Shown here piece by piece: positions 1 to 5,247 of a stretch of 6,570 nt of DNA (the first letter of the stretch is position 1; each line of letters starts with the position of its first letter). Below the pieces are notes generated by a model, which saw only the letters and a list, made by a program, of their open reading frames with translations, was not told where the DNA came from and did not search any database. The DNA is from Bacillota bacterium (lineage in GTDB: Bacteria > Bacillota > UBA4882 > JAAYXC01): positions 1-6,570 of the forward strand of contig JAAYXC010000165.1 in the NCBI GenBank assembly GCA_012516115.1, written 5' to 3'. Position numbers and translations under genes: made by a program.

Positions 1-170
1 GCCCAACTACCACAAGCACAAGGCAGCGAACTCCCCGGTTTCTTCGCCAAAAGTAAAGCCGTCTCCTGCAGCCGCTTCACCAACCGCCGGTCTTTCATCG
101 CCACATGGGCGAATTCATTCACAATCGTTGGGATTTCATCTCCAGAATAATCGATCTTTACTCTCGGCAT
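1..170 (-). CDS. IS4-family (Tn5/IS50-like) transposase, N-terminal part, runs off the left edge
   Basis: Only the first 56 residues are visible; the gene continues beyond position 1. The protein starts MPRVKIDYSG and contains FAHVAMKDRRLVKRLQETA, then LAKKPGSSLPCACGSW. The pattern of an acidic/aromatic start, a K/GD+RL motif, a basic helix, and a SIP/SLPxACGSWA segment is that of the N-terminal DNA-binding domain of IS4/Tn5-type transposases (Tnp_DNA_bind), which binds the terminal inverted repeats. The catalytic DDE domain lies outside the window, so it is not known whether the gene is intact. The start codon is ATG at 170-168, with SD AAGGAG (181-176) five bases upstream. Both the SD and the first two bases of the start codon are inside a long hairpin, so translation is probably held down. 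Family assignment comes from motif recognition only. Confidence 0.75.
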   Translation of the reverse strand, partial: MPRVKIDYSGDEIPTIVNEFAHVAMKDRRLVKRLQETALLLAKKPGSSLPCACGSW

Positions 171-210
171 TTGAACTCCTTCCCTATGTTTTTAGGGAAA
201 GAGTTCAAAT
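169..210 (-). promoter_or_regulatory. Hairpin sequestering the transposase SD and start codon
   Basis: Arms 169-186 and 193-210 are 18 bases each, separated by a 6-base loop (187-192). In DNA 17 of 18 positions are complementary. The exception (179/200) is C against A on the plus strand but becomes a G-U pair in RNA copied from the minus strand, so the leftward transcript can pair over all 18 positions. The 3' arm contains the transposase SD (181-176) and the first two bases of its ATG. IS10 and IS50 are known to use a hairpin over the transposase start to block translation of read-through transcripts; this element probably does something similar. Confidence 0.75.
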
Positions 211-215
211 TTCAT
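192..215 (-). CDS. Putative 7-residue leader peptide (MKFELFP) of the transposase gene
   Basis: A minimal reading frame, ATG at 215-213 to TAA at 194-192, encodes MKFELFP. It has a well-placed SD, AAGGAG at 228-223, with a 7-base spacer. Its codons 2-7 and the first base of its stop make up the whole 5' arm (210-193) of the hairpin that masks the transposase start. The stop codon reaches the loop. A ribosome translating this frame would have to open the hairpin. That is the layout of translational attenuators such as ermC and cat leaders. Expression is unproven; a short frame behind a good SD could occur by chance in AT-rich DNA, but the exact overlap with the arm argues against that. Confidence 0.45.
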   Translation of the reverse strand: MKFELFP

Positions 216-335
216 TGAAATTCTCCTTGTCTAAAATTAAAATTTAACTAGATGCACAAGATGCAATTGTTTAACAATATTATTACCCCTTACCCCCATT
301 GATAAATTAAATGATATGGGTAATGTATAGCCCGG

Positions 336-1288
336 ATGGAGGGAGGAACGGCCTGTACCATCTGTGCCAACGCCTGCCGATCCCCGAGGGCGGGCTCGGT
401 TACTGCGGCCTGCGGCCCAGTTGCCGGGGAAAGCTGGTCCATTTCGTCAACGCAAAAAAGGCCAGCCTCGCCTGGTATTACGATCCGCTCTCCACGAACT
501 GCGTGGCGGCCTGGGCCTGCGGGGAAAAAGACGCTCGCCGCGGAAAGAACCTGGTCGTCTTCTACCACGGCTGCCCCTTCGACTGCCTCTTCTGCCAGAA
601 CTGGCACCACCGGGAGGAGGTAGAGCGGTTAGGGAAAGCAGCCATCGAATCGACCCCGGGGGAGGAGCGCGGGCAAGAGAAGGGAGGAGGGTTCACGAGC
701 CCGGCCGAACTGGTCGCCCAGGTGGATGAGAGACCAGGTGCATCTGCTTCTTCGGCGGGGACCCCGTGCCCCAGATCCACCACGCCCTGGCCGCCGCGCG
801 GCTGGCCTTGGCCGAAAAGAAGGTCCGCATCTACTGGGAGACGAGCGGCGGCATGCATCCGCGCTTTCTTCCCGTTCTGGCCGAGACGACCCTCTCTTCC
901 GGGGGCACGATCAAGTTCGACCTTAAAGCGGCAAGCCACGCGATCCACTTCGCCCTCTGCGGGGTGGGGAACGAAAGGACCCTGGCCAACTTCGCCGCTT
1001 TGGCCGAAAATATGGCCGTACGCGCGGGACCCGCCCCTGCTCGTGGCGGCGACACTCCTCGTCCCCGGGTACGTTGACCGGCGCGAAGTAGGGGAGATCG
1101 CCCGCTGCATCGCCTCCTTGGACCCGGAGATCCCCTATACCCTTCTGGCCTTCCACCCCGCCTTCTATCTCGCCGATCTACCCCCCACTTCCCGGCGGCA
1201 CGCCGAGGAGTGTTTGGAGGAAGCGAGGAGGGCCGGATTAAGGCGGGTAGAATTGGGCAACGTCCATCTGTTGGGGCGTGATTATTGA
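336..1288 (+). pseudogene. Radical SAM protein (PflA-like, COG1180 type), broken by three frameshifts
   Basis: Conserved pieces of one radical SAM protein lie in three different frames. Frame of 336: CTICANACR (N-terminal cysteine motif). From about 382, another frame: IPEGGLGYCGLR, then DPLSTNCVAAW and the [4Fe-4S]/SAM motif CPFDCLFC (Cx3Cx2C; Cys codons at 572, 584, 593). From about 739, a third frame: CICFFGGDPVPQ, IYWETSGGMHP, IKFDLKA and ALCGVGNERTL. From about 1025, the second frame again: PPLLVAATLLVPGYVD to VELGNVHLLG and the TGA at 1286. The breaks near 380 and 730 each fit loss of one base; the one near 1020 fits gain of one base. A continuous reading frame from 311 to 1288 exists only because the GC-rich DNA lacks stops; about 90 residues in its middle are nonsense. 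An intact homologue would be about 320 residues with an activating-enzyme-like fold. The start is uncertain: ATG 336 has no good SD, and the original 5' end may have been lost to the adjacent IS. Confidence 0.8.
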
Positions 1289-1331
1289 GAAGTGGAGGAT
1301 GAAGAACGGGGACAAGAAGAAGGAGGAAGTC

Positions 1332-1360
1332 TTGCCGTTTGTGGGTCGAGGTGTTATCTT
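1332..1360 (+). promoter_or_regulatory. Weak candidate sigma-70-type promoter for the two-component operon
   Basis: TTGCCG (1332-1337) and TATCTT (1355-1360) are separated by 17 bases. Each matches its consensus hexamer at four of six positions. It lies between the end of the radical SAM remnant and the preferred kinase start at 1415, which is the right place. The match is weak and could be chance. Confidence 0.2.
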
Positions 1361-1414
1361 GGTGGTGTAAGGATAACGATTCAGCCACTTGGCTCGGTGG
1401 GGACGGTCTTTATC

Positions 1415-2653
1415 ATGCGTGCGCTCGTCAAAGACTGGGATCCCTTCGAGGACTGGCGCGGACGGTCTCTGCTCCTTTCCTTTGTCGGCGCCATGCACGC
1501 GCTGGCGTATTTTCAGTTCCGCCAGCAGAGGGTCGTCTCGTTACCTCTCCACTGGAACGGACAGTTGTTATTCCTTCTCGCCCTCTCCCTCGGGCTCGCC
1601 GGGGTCCTCTCCTTGACCCGCGAACGATTTCACGTTTGGCTTATCCTGTTAGGCCGGGCGGTCCTGCTCTTGGGCATGGGCTTGCCGATGGGGCCATTCT
1701 TATGGTTCGAGGGGACACTCCTCGCCAGTCTGATCGTGGAGAGCAGCTTTTATACCGGGCTCTTCGGCGGCCTGATTTATTCACTCACGTTGATTATTGT
1801 AACCATCTTGTTTCAGCGATCTTTCATGGCCTGGGATGTTCATCTCTCCGCTCCGGCTTCGCATGACCTCTTCCAGTTCGCTCTGATGGCCTGTCTGATC
1901 AGTGGTTTGGTTTTTCTTCTCCGTTACCTTTGGGAAGCGCTGTCTTCTCTCCGCCAACGGAACCAGGCGCTCTACGAGGCCGGGCATCGCCTGGCCCAGG
2001 CCAACCTCCGTCTACAGGAGTTCGCCGCCGTGGCCTCCCAGGAGGCCACGATCAAGGAGCGGCAACGCCTGGCGCGCGAGCTTCACGACAGTACTGCTTA
2101 TACCCTCGCCAACCTGCTCATGATGCTTGAGGCCTCGCTCGATCTGGCGGGGGGAGAGCTCTCGACTTTACTTAGGCATCTCGAGCGCACCCGCGACCAG
2201 GCCAAGGAGGGTTTGGTCTCGATCCGCCAGGTTCTGCAGGATCTCCGCACGGACCAGGACAAGGAGATGGCCGGCATAAAGGGAGTACAGCGGCTAGTAG
2301 AAGCCTATAGACAGGCCACCCAGATCGAGGCCACGGTCCATGTGTCCGGGGAGCTCCCGGAGAGCATGGGCGAAGAGGTGGATCAGGCCATCTATCGCCT
2401 TGTCCAGGAGGGTTTGACCAACGCGCTCCGTCATGGAAGGGCCACGAGGGTGATGGTCTCTTTTGCCCGGGTGAAGAAAGGAGTTAGGGTGCAGATCAAA
2501 GACAATGGTATCGGCGCGGGTGAGGTTAAGGAAGGCTACGGTCTGACCGGCATGCGGGAAAGGATAGAACGGCTCGGTGGCCAGTTAAAGACCTTAAGTG
2601 AACCGGGGGCCGGTTTTCTGCTCAGCGCGTGGATTCCCTGGGATGAAATGTGA
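1415..2653 (+). CDS. Membrane sensor histidine kinase, NarL/FixJ-partner (HisKA_3) type
   Basis: A 412-residue sensor kinase that should autophosphorylate on His and pass the phosphate to the regulator encoded next. Residues 1-172 hold about six hydrophobic segments (roughly 18-35, 50-66, 74-92, 94-110, 112-133, 152-172), so sensing is probably within or near the membrane; no large extracellular domain is present. A polar, coiled-coil-like stretch (173-215) leads to the HisKA_3 motif ERQRLARELHDS with His224 (codon 2084-2086). The HATPase domain shows the N box EGLTNALRHG (Asn336), the G1 motif DNGIG (363-367) and the G2 motif GYGLTGMRERI (374-384). All key residues are present. ATG 1415 is preferred because hydrophobic and conserved character starts soon after it. 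The frame stays open back to GTG 1292, but that extension is low-complexity, charged and overlaps the candidate promoter. It ends 35 bases before the regulator gene, so the two are surely cotranscribed. Ligand unknown. Confidence 0.88.
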   Translation: MRALVKDWDPFEDWRGRSLLLSFVGAMHALAYFQFRQQRVVSLPLHWNGQLLFLLALSLGLAGVLSLTRERFHVWLILLGRAVLLLGMGLPMGPFLWFEGTLLASLIVESSFYTGLFGGLIYSLTLIIVTILFQRSFMAWDVHLSAPASHDLFQFALMACLISGLVFLLRYLWEALSSLRQRNQALYEAGHRLAQANLRLQEFAAVASQEATIKERQRLARELHDSTAYTLANLLMMLEASLDLAGGELSTLLRHLERTRDQAKEGLVSIRQVLQDLRTDQDKEMAGIKGVQRLVEAYRQATQIEATVHVSGELPESMGEEVDQAIYRLVQEGLTNALRHGRATRVMVSFARVKKGVRVQIKDNGIGAGEVKEGYGLTGMRERIERLGGQLKTLSEPGAGFLLSAWIPWDEM

Positions 2654-2668
2654 AAGATGGTGAGCCCT

Positions 2669-2689
2669 TTTAGATCGGGGGAGTCTAAA
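2669..2689 (+). promoter_or_regulatory. Small stem-loop presenting the response-regulator SD in its loop
   Basis: TTTAGA (2669-2674) and TCTAAA (2684-2689) are perfect inverted arms with a 9-base loop, and the last arm base is the A of the regulator's ATG. The SD (GGGGGAG, 2677-2683) sits in the loop and so remains accessible. The stem is short and AT-rich; it may have no function beyond setting the translation rate. Confidence 0.25.
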
Positions 2690-3381
2690 TGGAGAAGATC
2701 AAGGTGGCGCTTGTCGACGATCAGGTTCTATTCTTGGAGAGCCTCCGCACGGTTCTCTCGACCCGGGCCAAGGATCTCAAGGTGGTCGGCGTGGCGCATA
2801 ACGGGGAGGAGGCCATCAGGCTCATCGAAGAAGAGCGGCCGGACGTGGTCTTGATGGATATACGAATGCCGGGAATGGACGGGGTGCTAAGCACCCGCCT
2901 GATCAAGCAGAAGTACCCGCAGATCCGAGTTCTGATGCTCACCATCTTCGACGATGACGAGTATGTGGTGGAGGCTTTGCGCGTCGGGGCCTCAGGTTAT
3001 CTGCTCAAGGAGATGCCACCGGCGGAGCTTATTGCGGCGGTGAGGGCGGTGGCGAAAGAGACCGGAGTGCTGATCTCCCCGCGGATCGCGTCGAAACTCG
3101 TCTCGAAGTTGGTCAACTTGCGGGGGGAAGGGAAAGCGGGGGTTCACGAAACGGGCGAAGCGCCCCCGTGGCTCAAGGAATTGAGCCCGCGGGAGAGGGA
3201 GATCCTAGGCCTTATCGCGCGGGGCCTTGACAATAAAGAGATCGCGGAGCGTCTGCACCTGGCCGAACAGACGGTAAAGAATTACGTCAGTCTGATCTAC
3301 GACAAGATAGGGGCGCGGGATCGGGTCCAGGCTTCGCTCATGGCCCTTGAAGCCGGACTGGTGAAGATAGAAGGGGATTGA
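2689..3381 (+). CDS. NarL/FixJ-family response regulator (REC + LuxR-type HTH)
   Basis: A 230-residue DNA-binding regulator, the likely partner of the kinase encoded upstream. The receiver domain (about 3-122) has the acidic pair Asp10/Asp11, the phospho-acceptor Asp57 in VVLMDIRMPGMDG, Thr85 and Lys107 (GYLLK), that is, the full active-site set. A linker of about 40 residues (123-164), longer and more charged than is common, precedes the LuxR-type helix-turn-helix, LSPREREILGLIARGLDNKEIAERL followed by AEQTVKNYVSLIYDKIGARDRVQA (165-216). Length and order are normal for the family. Start ATG 2689 has SD GGGGGAG five bases upstream. An intrinsic terminator lies 32 bases after its stop, closing the two-gene unit. 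The nearest downstream target is the sugar importer operon, a plausible but unproven regulon member. Confidence 0.95.
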   Translation: MEKIKVALVDDQVLFLESLRTVLSTRAKDLKVVGVAHNGEEAIRLIEEERPDVVLMDIRMPGMDGVLSTRLIKQKYPQIRVLMLTIFDDDEYVVEALRVGASGYLLKEMPPAELIAAVRAVAKETGVLISPRIASKLVSKLVNLRGEGKAGVHETGEAPPWLKELSPREREILGLIARGLDNKEIAERLHLAEQTVKNYVSLIYDKIGARDRVQASLMALEAGLVKIEGD

Positions 3382-3413
3382 TGGGGTATATTGTCCTGGG
3401 TTACCGAAACGCT

Positions 3414-3439
3414 CGGCGCCCCGCGGCGCCGTTTTTCTT
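3414..3439 (+). terminator. Intrinsic terminator after the two-component operon
   Basis: A perfect 7-bp GC stem, CGGCGCC (3414-3420) with GGCGCCG (3425-3431), closes a CCGC loop and is followed directly by TTTTTCTT (3432-3439). It starts 32 bases after the regulator stop codon. It separates the two-component unit from the transporter operon. Confidence 0.85.
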
Positions 3440-3461
3440 CGTCGGCTTCGAGGGTCGCCGT

Positions 3462-3481
3462 ACCGGTACTCCAATACCGGT
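3462..3481 (+). repeat. ACCGGTA/TACCGGT inverted pair, possible operator
   Basis: ACCGGTA (3462-3468) and TACCGGT (3475-3481) form a perfect 7-bp inverted repeat with a 6-base spacer. The left copy also lies within the 10-bp palindrome GTACCGGTAC (3460-3469). A further TACCGGT occurs at 3631-3637. It lies upstream of the candidate transporter promoter and has no T-tract, so a protein-binding site is more likely than a terminator. Which protein binds is unknown; the response regulator encoded next door is one candidate. Confidence 0.35.
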
Positions 3482-3521
3482 CCCCAGGCGGAGATGGAAG
3501 CGGATCGAGTACTCCGGTAAG

Positions 3522-3549
3522 CAGACAGGGAGCCGTCCGGGGTTATACA
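3522..3549 (+). promoter_or_regulatory. Candidate promoter of the sugar ABC operon
   Basis: CAGACA (3522-3527) and TATACA (3544-3549) are 16 bases apart. The -35 element matches four and the -10 element five of six consensus positions. TATACAAT is the best -10-like sequence in the otherwise GC-rich stretch between the terminator at 3439 and the binding-protein gene. Transcription from about 3556 would give a leader of roughly 230 bases. Confidence 0.35.
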
Positions 3550-3555
3550 ATGGAC

Positions 3556-3784
3556 TTATCCGGGAGCGTGAGGCCGGGGGTTCCCTCGGCTATGCCTGCG
3601 GGGGGATCCGGCCGGCATAACGTTGGAGGCTACCGGTCTTTCCCCACGATCTGGTTCTTCTTGGGAAGAGGCTCCTACCGGGCCACACACAATCGGTAAA
3701 GGAGGTGAAACCCTCCCCTAGGCGTGGATGAAGATCTTCGGCGGCTGGAACCCTGACGAACGATTTTGAGGAGGGATGCTTCAG
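3556..3784 (+). other. Structured untranslated leader of the sugar ABC operon, no gene seen
   Basis: No convincing protein gene lies here. Several stem-loops can be drawn. 3573-3590 has a 7-bp stem with one G-U pair and a GUUC loop. 3591-3619 has outer arms TATGCC/GGCATA plus inner GC pairs interrupted by two mismatches. 3639-3644 can pair with 3663-3668. GGAGG (3701-3705) can pair with CCTCC (3712-3716). The first two stems directly abut. An 11-base perfect SD sequence (3698-3708) lies about 75 bases before the gene and has no start codon at a usable distance. No known riboswitch class is recognised. The stretch may regulate the operon or may only be a long, stable 5' end. Confidence 0.35.
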
Positions 3785-5050
3785 GTGAAGATGAAGAGGT
3801 GGATGTTGTCCATATTGTTCCTGGGCTCCTTGCTTCTCCCACTGGCATTTGGCACCATCTTCGCAGCGGATAAGATCACCTTGGAGGTCTGGCACGTCCA
3901 CAACGCGGCCAACTCCCGCGACGGCGCGGCCATGGAGGAGGTATACCGGGAGTACGAAAAGGCCCATCCGGGCATCAAGATCAACCTGAACGCAATGACC
4001 TACGCCGATCTGCGCCAGAAGGCCCTGGTCGCCGGACAGGCCGGACAAGGCCCGGACGTCCTGCACATGCTTGTGGAATGGGTGGCAGAATTCGCCAAGG
4101 CGGGGATTATCACGGACATCACCAACTGGGTCGATGAATGGGAAGACGAGGATAAGTTTCCGGAAAGTACCTGGCAGGTGACCAGGGTTGATGGCAGATG
4201 TTACGGGATTCCTAGTGTCGCCAGTACTCGTCTTTTGCTCTACCGCGAAGATCTCTTCAAGAAGGCCGGGATCAAAGCGCCACCGAAGACTTGGAGTGAG
4301 CTGCGCGCGGTGGCCAAGAAACTGGCCAGCAATAATATGGCAGGGTTTGCCTTCTGTTCCGCCACCACCGCCATCCGTGGTCCCCAGGAGTTTTTGGTTT
4401 TCTTGTGGTCGACCGGCGCCGAGCTGGTGAAGAAGGAAAACGGTAAATACGTTCCGGGCTTTACAGTAGAGCAGGTGCAGTCCGTCTTTCAGCTCTACTA
4501 CGATCTGATCTTCGTCGACAAGGCCGTGCCGCTTTATACCCGCGGCTGGGAATGGCAGAACCTCGACCAGGCTTTCGAGGCCGGAACCGTAGCCATGTGC
4601 CAGAACGGTTCTTGGATGCTCTACCGTGCCGAGAGGGCCAAGACGGGCAAGATGTGGAAGACGGCGCCCTTCCCCTATAGTAAGGTTCCTGCTACCTATC
4701 TAGAGGTCAAAGTAGAGGGTATCGGAGCATTCTCCAAATATAAGAAGGAAGCCTGGGATCTGCTGAAGTTCGTTTATAACAAGGAAAACATGGCCCGCAT
4801 TACGAAGTACGATAACCTGCCGTCCCGTTCCGACGTCATGAACCTGCCGTTCTACACGTCCGATCCGGTGTGGAAGAAAGCCTTTATGGAGGTTATACCG
4901 ACGGGCCATACCGTGCCGCCCATACCTTTGACCCCGATCTTGCGCGCTTCCATGGAAGGGGTTCAAGAAGTCATCTACGAACGGATGAAGCCTGCAGAGG
5001 CGGCCAAGGTTTTCTACGACAAAGTGGCCGAATATTTGAAGACTCTATAA
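3785..5050 (+). CDS. Carbohydrate ABC transporter substrate-binding protein (family 1, MalE-like)
   Basis: A 421-residue extracytoplasmic solute-binding protein that should capture a sugar or oligosaccharide and deliver it to the two permeases encoded downstream. The N-terminus KMKRW, then a hydrophobic core (about residues 7-23) and TIFA|AD, is a signal peptide, probably cut near residue 27. There is no lipobox cysteine. The mature part begins ITLEVWHVHNA, typical of this family. Further family features are YREYEKAHPGIKIN, GPDVLHM, GIPSVASTRLLLYREDLFKKAGI with PPKTWSEL, and GTVAMCQNGSW. Length is normal for SBP_bac_1. GTG 3785 is preferred because the SD GGAGG (3770-3774) is 10 bases upstream. 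ATG 3776 would be only one base from it and ATG 3791 somewhat far. All three share the frame. The exact sugar cannot be read from the sequence; aromatic residues (many Trp and Tyr) fit sugar stacking. Confidence 0.93.
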   Translation: MKMKRWMLSILFLGSLLLPLAFGTIFAADKITLEVWHVHNAANSRDGAAMEEVYREYEKAHPGIKINLNAMTYADLRQKALVAGQAGQGPDVLHMLVEWVAEFAKAGIITDITNWVDEWEDEDKFPESTWQVTRVDGRCYGIPSVASTRLLLYREDLFKKAGIKAPPKTWSELRAVAKKLASNNMAGFAFCSATTAIRGPQEFLVFLWSTGAELVKKENGKYVPGFTVEQVQSVFQLYYDLIFVDKAVPLYTRGWEWQNLDQAFEAGTVAMCQNGSWMLYRAERAKTGKMWKTAPFPYSKVPATYLEVKVEGIGAFSKYKKEAWDLLKFVYNKENMARITKYDNLPSRSDVMNLPFYTSDPVWKKAFMEVIPTGHTVPPIPLTPILRASMEGVQEVIYERMKPAEAAKVFYDKVAEYLKTL

Positions 5051-5084
5051 TTCGTTAGTCTCGGAGGGCTGATCTCTGAGCGGT

Positions 5085-5126
5085 GGGGCCGCAAAACGCG
5101 GTGGTTCATCGTGCTTTTGCGGCCCC
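5085..5126 (+). promoter_or_regulatory. Intercistronic 12-bp perfect stem-loop
   Basis: GGGGCCGCAAAA (5085-5096) and TTTTGCGGCCCC (5115-5126) are perfectly complementary, with an 18-base loop. It begins 34 bases after the binding-protein stop and lies 121 bases before the permease start. No T-tract follows on either strand, so full termination is doubtful. In binding-protein operons such structures commonly protect the upstream message or reduce read-through, so that more binding protein than permease is made. That role is inferred here. Confidence 0.65.
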
Positions 5127-5247
5127 CTCTGTTAAGGTCCTCGTGGCGCGGTAGAAGACGTCCCGAACGGTGTGGATGGGAACCCTGGCCCGGCCATGGA
5201 GCGCCAGGCCACTGCGAAAAGAAACTGCCTCTGGAGGAGGAAACTTC

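Larger units (their letters stand above)
1..300 (-). mobile_element. Partial IS4/IS50-like insertion sequence, transposase end
   Basis: This is the end of an insertion sequence, recognised by the N-terminal part of an IS4-type transposase gene reading leftward out of the window and by the AT-rich leader in front of it. The outer boundary cannot be placed. No terminal inverted repeat can be matched because the other end is not in the window, and no target duplication is evident. The end should lie somewhere between about 215 and 335, since the radical SAM remnant begins by 336. The region 171-335 is AT-rich, unlike the GC-rich gene remnant that follows. The right limit given here is therefore approximate. 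Confidence 0.6.

Noticed and set aside
290..610. Minus-strand open frame opposite the radical SAM remnant (and others at 562-1110 and 831-1388)
   Set aside because: These mirror the GC-rich coding strand of the remnant, lack SDs and show no family features.
311..1288. Single intact 325-residue protein
   Set aside because: The frame is open, but the stretch from about 728 to 1025 is out of frame with the radical SAM motifs (FFGGDP, IKFDLKA), and the N-terminal CTICANAC lies in another frame.
1292..1414. N-terminal extension of the kinase from GTG 1292
   Set aside because: The 41 extra residues are charged and low in complexity, start 3 bases after the previous stop, and do not look like a sensor N-terminus. 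ATG 1415 gives a more typical protein, though the choice is not certain.
3378..3699. Two overlapping open frames in the leader region of the importer
   Set aside because: Their translations are Arg/Gly/Pro-rich, run through the terminator and stem-loops, and have no SD or recognisable family.
3728..3769. 13-codon leader ORF MKIFGGWNPDERF ending just before the binding-protein gene
   Set aside because: The nearest SD (3701-3705) is 22 bases away and probably paired, and no arm of a hairpin overlaps the frame. There is too little support to call it.
5085..5126. Rho-independent terminator
   Set aside because: The stem is strong, but it is followed by CCCTCTGTT rather than a T-run, and the permease genes that belong to the operon lie downstream.
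5170..5247. Upstream extension of the MalF-type permease
   Set aside because: It precedes a strong SD (5233-5240) that fits GTG 5248, and its residues do not match permease N-termini.
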